This document shows positions 1-5,134 of a stretch of DNA of 6,240 bases, in pieces. Position numbers and translations under genes: made by a program. The notes below the pieces were generated by a model. The model was not told the DNA's origin and ran no database searches. It was given only the letters and a program-made list of their open reading frames with translations. Each line of letters opens with the position of its first letter. Within the stretch, counting starts at the first letter, position 1. This stretch comes from an uncultured Kineosporia sp. Its GTDB lineage: Bacteria; Actinomycetota; Actinomycetes; Actinomycetales; Kineosporiaceae. Location: NCBI GenBank assembly GCA_937859855.1, contig CALMAR010000436.1, positions 1 through 6,240 of the forward strand. Reading direction: 5' to 3'.

Positions 1-291
1 GTGCACGGCGCCGGCAGCCCGCTGAGCTATGTCGATGCCCTGAAACCCTTTTCGCTGAAAGGACAGGCCGAGCGGATCACGTGCCCGACCCTGGTGTGTC
101 ACGCCGAGGGCGACGAGATCAGCGCGTCGGCGCCGCAGCTGTTCAGCGCCCTGCGCTGCGACAAGGAACTGATCACTTTTACTGCCGCCGAAGGGGCGGG
201 CGATCACTGCGAAGCGGGCGCCAGGACCCTGTTCAACGGCCGGGCGCTCGACTGGCTCGACGATGTCCTCGCGGATCGGAGCCGGTCATGA
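1..291 (+). CDS. Alpha/beta hydrolase, C-terminal fragment (5' end outside window)
   Basis: This is the last 96 codons of a gene that enters from the left edge; the GTG at position 1 is probably an internal Val codon rather than the start. The fragment looks like the C-terminal third of an alpha/beta hydrolase of the dienelactone hydrolase/FrsA-like type. A beta-strand TCPTLVCHAEGDE (residues 27-39 of the fragment) carries the likely acid residue Asp38, and GAGDHCEAGA (residues 65-74) carries the likely catalytic His69. The final helix RALDWLDDVL is typical of the family end. The nucleophile Ser and oxyanion region lie upstream and cannot be checked, so substrate is unknown. It ends at TGA 289-291 and converges on the kinase gene, whose stop lies only 34 bases away. 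The family call is fairly sure; the specific activity is not. Confidence 0.75.
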   Translation: MHGAGSPLSYVDALKPFSLKGQAERITCPTLVCHAEGDEISASAPQLFSALRCDKELITFTAAEGAGDHCEAGARTLFNGRALDWLDDVLADRSRS

Positions 292-325
292 GTGAACAAT
301 CGAGGGCGCGGCCATGCTGGCCCGG

Positions 326-2149
326 TCACGGGCTGGTGGTGACCGGCGGCGCGAGCACCCGGGGATCGCCGATCGCGAAGGTCGAATCGATGTCACTGCC
401 GCACCGGCGGCCGGTGGCGACGATCTTCAGCCTGAGCACGCCGGTGACGTCGACAGCGAAGCCGGCGTCCTTGCCAAGGCTGACCGTCTTGTTCCACAGC
501 TTGCGGTCGTCGCCAAAGATCTCCAGTGCGACCCGGGTGCTGCTGGCACTGTTGTCCACCATCCCGGCCGTACCCTTGAATTGCCGGTATCCCTTGCCCA
601 GATCGAACTCCCAGACCAGCTGATCGCTGCTGGAGTCGCAGTAGCCGAGCTGCTCGCTCAGCGGATGGCTGTAGTCAGTGCCGTCGATGCTGACCGCATC
701 GGTGGACGGCGACCCGTTCACCGCACCCAGGTCGGTCAGGTACGTGGCCACCGCCACGCGGGAAACGGTCAGGGTGACCCGGGAGCCGGCCTGCTCGCCG
801 GCAGCCGGGTTCTGCTGGACCACCTGGTCGTCGGGGCCGCTGGAGTCGTACACCTCTTTGGTGGTGTACGACAGGCCGAGCTCGTTCAGCGTGCTCACCG
901 CCGCCGACAAGGACTGCCCGGTCAGGTCGGGCAGAACCTGGTTGGGATCGCCCGTGCCGGAGGGATTTTCGGTCGGCACCTCGGTAGGAGCGACCGCTGT
1001 GCCGGTGCCGGTCGGCGCGGGCAGTCCGGTGCTGGATCCTGCCGGAGAGACCGACGGCGCCACCGCAGCGTCGTCTCGATCATCACCCCGGCCGAGCAGC
1101 ACAGCGGCCACCAGACCGCCGCCGGCCAGCAGCAGCACCATCAGCCCGGCGATCAGCGCCAGCCGCCGCTTCGGCCGTGCCAATCCAGTGGGCGGCTGGG
1201 CCAGGGTGGGAGCAGGTATGTCCTTGATCAGGGTTGTCCCGCCGGCCAGGCCGGTCTCAGGCCCAGCGCCCGGCATCAGAGCGGGAACGCCGTGGAGTAT
1301 CGGCATCATCGCGGCCAGCTCGGTGGCCACCGTCGCAGCCGAGACCGGCCGGTCCTGCGGTCGCTTGGCCAGCAGGGCAGAGATCAGCACCCACAACGGA
1401 TCTGGGATCCCGGCCGGGCGCCCCGGCGCCTGCTCGGCGTGCTTCTTCATCAGCGCCAGCGGGACTTTGGCCTGGAACGGCGTGACCCCGGCCAGCAGTT
1501 CGTACAGCATGATGCCCGCCGCGTAGAGATCGCTGGCCGGAGAGGGATCGGCGTCGTCGATCAGCTCTGGAGCCATGTACTCCGGTGTACCCAGGGCCCC
1601 GGTCCGGTGACTGGCCCGGGTGTTCTGCATCAGGGTGGAGATACCGAAATCCGTGATCCGCGGGACCAGCACACCCGGATGGGCCGCCGATCGATCCAGC
1701 AAAATGTTCTCCGGCTTGAGATCGCGGTGCACGACCTGGGCGGCGTGCACTGCGGACAGGCCGTTCAGCACCTGGATCATCAGCTGAGCGGCATCACCGG
1801 CCGGGAGGGTAGCCCGCTGGCTGAGGTGCGAGCGCAGGTCCTGCCCGTCCACCAGATCCATCACGATGGCCAGGGTGTCCCGCTCAGCCACCAGGTCGCG
1901 GATGCCGACGATGTTGGGATGCCGGAGCGTGGTCAGGATGGCCCGCTCCTGCAGGAAACGGCTGACCAGCTGGTGATCCGCCGCCAGTTCGGGCCGCAAC
2001 AGCTTCACCGCCACCGGCGAACCGTCTCGGGTGGTGGCCCGGTGCACTTCCCCGGTGGCCCCCCGGCCGAGCAGCTCGAACACCGTGTACTGGCTACCCA
2101 GCGGCCGGCCAGCGGGTGGCAGCTGCCCGGGGGGATCGAGATCGGACAT
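326..2149 (-). CDS. Transmembrane Ser/Thr protein kinase with PASTA and NPCBM-like outer domains
   Basis: A 607-residue receptor-type kinase of the bacterial PknB class, which transfers phosphate from ATP to Ser/Thr of cytoplasmic proteins. Seen in order: kinase domain about 21-285 with Gly-rich loop LGRGATGEV (28-36), ATP-binding Lys49, likely alpha-C Glu68, catalytic loop HRDLKPEN (141-148, Asp143), DFG 167-169 and APE 193-195, so all key residues are present. The activation segment offers Thr172, Thr177 and Thr183 as possible autophosphorylation sites. One membrane helix spans about 329-352 after KRR. A Pro/Thr/Ser-rich linker (361-403) leads to one PASTA repeat (about 404-464), then an NPCBM/NEW2-like beta-sandwich (about 467-599) with Cys504 and Cys583 as a possible disulfide. 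PASTA domains in this family bind peptidoglycan or lipid II; NPCBM is a putative carbohydrate-binding module. The ATG start has GAAAGG nine bases upstream. The gene lies 28 bases after the propeller gene, likely the same transcript. Confidence 0.95.
   Translation of the reverse strand: MSDLDPPGQLPPAGRPLGSQYTVFELLGRGATGEVHRATTRDGSPVAVKLLRPELAADHQLVSRFLQERAILTTLRHPNIVGIRDLVAERDTLAIVMDLVDGQDLRSHLSQRATLPAGDAAQLMIQVLNGLSAVHAAQVVHRDLKPENILLDRSAAHPGVLVPRITDFGISTLMQNTRASHRTGALGTPEYMAPELIDDADPSPASDLYAAGIMLYELLAGVTPFQAKVPLALMKKHAEQAPGRPAGIPDPLWVLISALLAKRPQDRPVSAATVATELAAMMPILHGVPALMPGAGPETGLAGGTTLIKDIPAPTLAQPPTGLARPKRRLALIAGLMVLLLAGGGLVAAVLLGRGDDRDDAAVAPSVSPAGSSTGLPAPTGTGTAVAPTEVPTENPSGTGDPNQVLPDLTGQSLSAAVSTLNELGLSYTTKEVYDSSGPDDQVVQQNPAAGEQAGSRVTLTVSRVAVATYLTDLGAVNGSPSTDAVSIDGTDYSHPLSEQLGYCDSSSDQLVWEFDLGKGYRQFKGTAGMVDNSASSTRVALEIFGDDRKLWNKTVSLGKDAGFAVDVTGVLRLKIVATGRRCGSDIDSTFAIGDPRVLAPPVTTSP
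845..872. repeat. 10-bp perfect inverted repeat inside the PASTA coding region
   Basis: GTCGTACACC (845-854) and GGTGTACGAC (863-872) are exact reverse complements with an 8-base loop. On the coding (minus) strand they encode the residues SYTTKEVYD of the PASTA domain. This may be a chance consequence of the codons; no function is claimed. Confidence 0.6.
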
Positions 2150-2158
2150 CAGGCAAGG

Positions 2159-2164
2159 CCTTTC
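2159..2164 (-). promoter_or_regulatory. Ribosome binding site of the kinase gene
   Basis: On the minus strand GAAAGG lies nine bases before the ATG at 2149-2147. It sits in the 28-base gap after the stop of the propeller gene, supporting this start and independent initiation within a shared mRNA. Confidence 0.6.
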
Positions 2165-2177
2165 GATGAAAGTAAGG

Positions 2178-3488
2178 TCATGGTGCAGATGCGGCCGGAC
2201 GGCCGATCGCGAACACCGACCCGTCGGAGAGGATCTTCAATCCGTCCACGATGTCGCTGGAGTCAGCGGCCCACGACGTCCCCTGCAGGGCGGGCGTGTC
2301 GACGTCGGTCCGCGGTTCGCCGGTTCGGCCGTCGAGCACGACCAGGCCGCTCGGCGCATCGACGATGGCCAGGTCGGCACTGACCGCCCTCGGGGTGATC
2401 GAGCCGGCCGGTGACGACCACAGCGGCGAGCGGACGTCGGCGGTGGTGACCATCTGAACCGCTGAACCGGACTGGGCCAGCGCATAGCTGCGACTGGCCA
2501 CCGTACCGATCCACTCGGACGGGAATCGCCGGGACAGCCCGATCCGGCCGGTGCGGACATCGACCTCGAGCACGCCTTCGGTGCTGACCTGCCACAGGTT
2601 GACCCCGTCCAGGGTGATTCCGGCGTCCTGGGTGGTGAGCGGAACATCGGTGGTCCACAACGTCGCCCCGGTGTCGGCGTCGGTGGCCGACCAGCTCGCG
2701 GCATAGCTGGACGAGTTGACCGACAGCATGACGCCGTCGCCGACGTAGTCGGGGGCGGAATATCCCTGAGGGGCGAGCTTGGTCACGTCTTTGACTGTCC
2801 AGACGACAGTGCCGGTGCCGGCGTTGAAGCCCGACCAGCTGTGGGACTGGCCGACGTTGATGCCGACCAGGGGAGACAGCGGTGTACCAGCGCCACCGCT
2901 CTCCACCAGCTGGATGTCCGGAACGAGATCGGCGTCGCGATCTGCTTTGGGCAGCCAATCCTCCAGCGGCACGGCCCAGGCCTGGTGCCCGGTCCGCGGA
3001 TCCAATGCAGCCAGTTCGCGGGTCACATACTCATCGTTCAGGCCCTCGGCCGGGTGCATGGTGCTGGTGACCACGAAAACGTGTTCAGTGCCGGGAAGCA
3101 GGACCTGACCGGCCTCCTCGGTGACGGCGGGCTTGGTCCACAGCTGGCTGCCGGTCACCGCATCAACTGCGGCCAAGCTGGAGTCGCCGCACCTCAGCAG
3201 CAGGATGCCGCCCGCCATCAGGGTGTTCGAATCGACACTCTGGTCCGGGCACGGGGCAGCCACCTGCGCAGCGCTGACCGTGACCTGCCCGATCGTCACC
3301 GGCGCGGCAGTGCTGGCCGGGGCGGGCGTGGCCTGCACGGAGGCCGCTGGGCTCGCAGTGGATGTGGATGCCAGAGTCCCGCCATGTCCAGGTCCGCACC
3401 CGCCGCACAACACCCCCGCGATCGTGGCCAAGCTGACGCCTCGGATCAGCGCGGCAGGCACCACTGGCCATCGGATCGGACTTCGCAC
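2178..3488 (-). CDS. Exported PQQ-like beta-propeller protein (probable membrane-anchored or lipoprotein)
   Basis: A 436-residue protein with an N-terminal export signal: Arg2, Arg6 and Arg16, then a hydrophobic stretch about 17-30 ending in LCGGC. Cys31 could be lipidated, but the lipobox is poor because Cys28 occupies the -3 position. A low-complexity Ala/Ser/Thr/Pro linker (about 40-64) follows. The rest is a propeller with repeated D-x-x-TG-x-x-x-W-type motifs of PQQ-like blades: LAAVDAVTGSQLW (105-117), LAALDPRTGHQAW (159-171), FNAGTGTVVW (221-230), ATDADTGATLW (268-278), LEVDVRTGRIG (307-317) and LVVLDGRTGEP (382-392). Cys80 and Cys100 may pair. Such domains are mostly protein- or ligand-binding scaffolds; no enzyme residues are evident, so PQQ binding or dehydrogenase activity is not claimed. 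The start is GTG with a G-run six bases upstream (3495-3500). It is the first gene of the operon with the kinase and may be its external partner (inference). Confidence 0.85.
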   Translation of the reverse strand: MRSPIRWPVVPAALIRGVSLATIAGVLCGGCGPGHGGTLASTSTASPAASVQATPAPASTAAPVTIGQVTVSAAQVAAPCPDQSVDSNTLMAGGILLLRCGDSSLAAVDAVTGSQLWTKPAVTEEAGQVLLPGTEHVFVVTSTMHPAEGLNDEYVTRELAALDPRTGHQAWAVPLEDWLPKADRDADLVPDIQLVESGGAGTPLSPLVGINVGQSHSWSGFNAGTGTVVWTVKDVTKLAPQGYSAPDYVGDGVMLSVNSSSYAASWSATDADTGATLWTTDVPLTTQDAGITLDGVNLWQVSTEGVLEVDVRTGRIGLSRRFPSEWIGTVASRSYALAQSGSAVQMVTTADVRSPLWSSPAGSITPRAVSADLAIVDAPSGLVVLDGRTGEPRTDVDTPALQGTSWAADSSDIVDGLKILSDGSVFAIGRPAASAP

Positions 3489-3530
3489 TGCTTACCCCCC
3501 GCAACCCTGCCTGAGCAACACCTCCGACGA

Positions 3531-3559
3531 AGAATAGAGACTGCGCGCCCTCGCTTTCC
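3531..3559 (-). promoter_or_regulatory. Weak candidate promoter of the propeller-kinase operon
   Basis: On the minus strand TATTCT (3536-3531) resembles a -10 box and lies about 42 bases before the GTG start. Seventeen bases upstream of it the hexamer is GGAAAG (3559-3554), a poor match to the housekeeping -35 TTGACA but slightly reminiscent of alternative or ECF sigma -35 elements. This is only a positional guess. Confidence 0.2.
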
Positions 3560-3690
3560 CGGGATTGGCGGTCCAGCCAGGTCTCCTGCCTGTGGAACTC
3601 GTGAAGCCCCGGCCCGGCGCTGGCTATTACGGCGCGGAGACCACGGCCTGACCTAGCCATCGGTGGACACGATCGGCACCGAGCCGGACC

Positions 3691-3719
3691 TTGGCGCAGC
3701 CCTGCATACCCGGTATACG
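3691..3719 (+). promoter_or_regulatory. Candidate sigma-70-type promoter of the PadR-ABC operon
   Basis: TTGGCG (3691-3696) and TATACG (3714-3719) are separated by exactly 17 bases and match four of six bases of each consensus hexamer. An alternative -10 is TACGCT (3716-3721). Initiation would then fall near 3726-3730, giving a leader of roughly 35 bases. The -10 box overlaps the left inverted-repeat element, the geometry expected for repression. Confidence 0.4.
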
Positions 3720-3745
3720 CTGTCGCTCGCCATACCGGGTATGCA
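3703..3745. promoter_or_regulatory. Paired inverted repeat, probable PadR operator
   Basis: TGCATACCCGGTAT (3703-3716) is the exact reverse complement of ATACCGGGTATGCA (3732-3745), a 14-bp perfect inverted repeat with a 15-base spacer. Each arm contains the 11-bp quasi-palindrome ATACC-N-GGTAT (centres at 3711 and 3737, 26 bp apart), so each could bind a dimer. Immediately to the right is another perfect palindrome, GTATGCATAC (3739-3748). The left element overlaps the candidate -10 box, and the right one lies in the leader just before the ribosome binding site. PadR proteins usually repress their own operon from such AT-containing palindromes in GC-rich genomes. The repeat is seen directly; the PadR link is inferred from position. 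Confidence 0.65.
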
Positions 3746-3750
3746 TACGA

Positions 3751-3756
3751 GGGAGG
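3751..3756 (+). promoter_or_regulatory. Ribosome binding site choosing the PadR start
   Basis: GGGAGG lies six bases before GTG 3763 and only three before GTG 3760, favouring 3763. An in-frame upstream TTG at 3691 would place the operator inside the gene and has no such site. Confidence 0.65.
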
Positions 3757-3762
3757 CGAGTG

Positions 3763-4383
3763 GTGTCGATCCGGCAGAGTGTGCTCGCACTGCTCGCGGA
3801 GCAGGATCGCTACGGCTACGGCCTGCGTCAGGAGTTCGAGACCAGAACCGGCGGCATCTGGCCGATCAACATCGGGCAGGTCTACACCACCATCGGCCGC
3901 TTGCAGCGCGACGGCCTGGTGGAGGAGGCCGGACGCCAGCAGGACGGCTCAGTTATCTACCGGCTGACCGGGCCGGGGCGGGCCGAAGCCGAGCGCTGGT
4001 GGCACACCCCGGTCGATCGGGCCACCCCCTCCCGTGAGGAACTGGCCATCAAACTGGCCCTGGCGGTAGCCACGCCGGGGGTCGATCTTGCCCGGGTGAT
4101 CCAGGGCCAGAGAACCGAAACCGTCCGTGCGCTGCAGAGTTTCGTGCGGGCCAAGCGCCAGGTCAGCGGCGACGATCAGGCCGCCCTGGCTCGGACGCTG
4201 GTGCTGGACAGCCTGATCTTCGCGGCCGAGGCCGAGGTCCGCTGGCTGGACCATTCCGAGAGCACGCTGACCGAGCACGTCCGGCGTCAGGTTGCCCATC
4301 GCCTGGCGCCGCCCAGCCGCAGCCATGGCGGAGATGACGGAAAAGCCGATCCAGGGGAGAGAACGCGTGATCGTGATCAATGA
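3763..4383 (+). CDS. PadR-family transcriptional regulator
   Basis: A 206-residue cytoplasmic DNA-binding protein, most likely a repressor of its own operon. The N-terminal winged helix-turn-helix spans about 3-75: helix 1 SIRQSVLALLAEQDRYGYGL, then the highly typical GGIWPINIGQVYTTIGRLQRDGLV (30-53) containing the recognition helix about 37-48, and a wing ending in VIYRLTGPGR (64-73). The remainder, about 76-185, is helical and Glu/Arg/Leu-rich, matching the C-terminal dimerisation region of longer PadR proteins. Members of the family often respond to phenolics, drugs or peptides; the ligand here cannot be read from sequence. The last 17 bases overlap the ABC ATPase gene, implying translational coupling. 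The last 25 or so residues are charged and probably disordered. GTG 3760 is an alternative start one codon earlier. Confidence 0.93.
   Translation: MSIRQSVLALLAEQDRYGYGLRQEFETRTGGIWPINIGQVYTTIGRLQRDGLVEEAGRQQDGSVIYRLTGPGRAEAERWWHTPVDRATPSREELAIKLALAVATPGVDLARVIQGQRTETVRALQSFVRAKRQVSGDDQAALARTLVLDSLIFAAEAEVRWLDHSESTLTEHVRRQVAHRLAPPSRSHGGDDGKADPGERTRDRDQ
4354..4359 (+). promoter_or_regulatory. Ribosome binding site choosing the ABC ATPase start
   Basis: GGGGAG lies seven bases before GTG 4367, inside the 3' end of the PadR gene. Upstream in-frame candidates (TTG 4292, ATG 4325, ATG 4334) lack a well-spaced site, so 4367 is preferred. Confidence 0.6.
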
Positions 4384-5134
4384 GTCGCCGCTGCTGGTGC
4401 TGCGCAGGGTGAGCCGCACGCACGGAACCGGCCGCACCGCGGTGCACGCCCTGCGTGATGTCAGCCTGGCCGTGGCGGCCGGAGAGCTGGTGGCGGTGAT
4501 GGGGCCATCCGGCTCCGGCAAGTCCAGCCTGCTGCACATCGCCGGTGGCCTGGACACGCCGACCACCGGGGAGGTACTGATCGACGGTCGCAGCCTGACC
4601 GGGATGTCGGTCAAGGGCCGGGCGGCCCTGCGCCGGATCAGCGTCGGGTACGTGTTCCAGGACCTGAACCTGCTGCCGGCTCTGACCGCGGCCGAGAACG
4701 TGATGCTGCCCAGGGAGTTGGATCGGGTCCGGACCCGCCGGGCGCGGCGGGAAGCGATCACCGCCCTGGAAGAGGTCGGTATCGCCGAGCTGGCCAGCCG
4801 CTACCCGGACGAGATGTCGGGCGGTCAGCAGCAGCGGGTCGCGATCGCCCGGGCGCTGGTCGGGCCCCGCCGGATCGTGCTGGCCGACGAGCCCACCGGA
4901 GCGCTGGACTCCACCACCGGGGAAGCCATCATGCGCACCCTGCGGCGCCGGGTGGACGCCGGGGCAGCCGGTCTGCTGGTCACGCACGAGGCCCATCACG
5001 CGGCCTGGGCCGACCGGGTGCTGTTCCTGCGCGACGGCATGGTCGTCGACGAAGCAGCAGAGGACTCGCCGGGTGGAGGGAATCTGGCGAGTCCTCTGCT
5101 CGGCATCCCCAGCACGCCGGTGGCCGGGCGGTGA
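4367..5134 (+). CDS. ABC transporter ATP-binding protein (MacB/LolD/FtsE type)
   Basis: A 255-residue cytoplasmic ATPase that powers the permease encoded next. All motifs are intact: Walker A GPSGSGKSS (46-54, Lys52), Q-loop VFQDLNLLP with Gln98, signature MSGGQQQR (150-157), Walker B with IVLADEP (170-176, Glu175 catalytic), D-loop GALD (178-181) and the switch His206 in LLVTHE. The FQDLNLLP and DEPTGALD wording is that of the MacB/LolD/FtsE group, which works mechanically on the envelope or exports peptides, antibiotics or lipoproteins rather than importing nutrients. Residues after about 228 form a non-conserved Gly/Pro-rich tail whose DNA carries a perfect 15-bp inverted repeat. The gene overlaps PadR by 17 bp and the permease by 4 bp, so the three form one transcription unit. 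Confidence in function is high; the substrate is unknown. Confidence 0.95.
   Translation: MIVINESPLLVLRRVSRTHGTGRTAVHALRDVSLAVAAGELVAVMGPSGSGKSSLLHIAGGLDTPTTGEVLIDGRSLTGMSVKGRAALRRISVGYVFQDLNLLPALTAAENVMLPRELDRVRTRRARREAITALEEVGIAELASRYPDEMSGGQQQRVAIARALVGPRRIVLADEPTGALDSTTGEAIMRTLRRRVDAGAAGLLVTHEAHHAAWADRVLFLRDGMVVDEAAEDSPGGGNLASPLLGIPSTPVAGR
5056..5100. repeat. Perfect 15-bp inverted repeat at the ATPase-permease junction
   Basis: AGCAGAGGACTCGCC (5056-5070) and GGCGAGTCCTCTGCT (5086-5100) are exact reverse complements separated by 15 bases. The RNA would form a strong GC-rich hairpin ending 30 bases before the permease GTG. It encodes residues 230-245 of the ATPase tail. No T-run follows, so it is not a standard intrinsic terminator. 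Confidence 0.85.

Larger units (their letters stand above)
3489..3762. other. Divergent intergenic regulatory region
   Basis: This 274-bp gap separates the minus-strand propeller-kinase operon from the plus-strand PadR-ABC operon. No convincing gene lies in it. The right end (3691-3756) holds the candidate promoter, paired inverted repeats and ribosome binding site of the PadR gene. The left end holds a weak minus-strand promoter candidate. The middle, about 3560-3690, shows nothing recognisable beyond short chance repeats such as GGTCTCC/GGAGACC at 3580-3586 and 3636-3642. Confidence 0.8.

Noticed and set aside
320..333. Small GCCCG-GTCA-CGGGC stem between the convergent hydrolase and kinase genes as a terminator
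   Set aside because: Only five base pairs, no adjacent T-run on either strand, and it overlaps the kinase stop. It is too weak to call a terminator.
288..623. ATG overlapping the hydrolase stop (ATGA at 288-291) opening a frame of 111 codons
   Set aside because: The ATGA overlap looks like a coupled operon gene, but nearly all of it lies antisense to the kinase 3' end, there is no recognisable fold, and its composition is that of a shadow frame.
314..2383. A 689-codon plus-strand open frame antisense to the kinase
   Set aside because: It mirrors the kinase gene and reads as Arg/Gly/His/Gln-rich sequence with no domain. Long antisense frames are a normal by-product of high G+C codon bias, while the opposite strand encodes a complete kinase.
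3580..3642. GGTCTCC/GGAGACC 7-bp inverted repeat in the intergenic region
   Set aside because: Short arms 49 bases apart are expected by chance in GC-rich DNA.
3163..3660. Minus-strand frame starting with ATG at 3660 and running into the propeller gene
   Set aside because: Most of it overlaps the propeller in another frame and the unique part has no recognisable feature; a gene here would also need the real propeller frame to be wrong.
3691..3762. Extended TTG start for PadR adding 24 residues
   Set aside because: The extension would translate through the promoter-like boxes and operator repeats, and the ribosome binding site at 3751-3756 serves GTG 3763. The PadR domain itself begins at that start.
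5056..5100. The 15-bp hairpin as an intrinsic terminator
   Set aside because: It is followed by a C-rich stretch with no T-run and lies inside a coding region between two co-translated genes, so full termination is unlikely.
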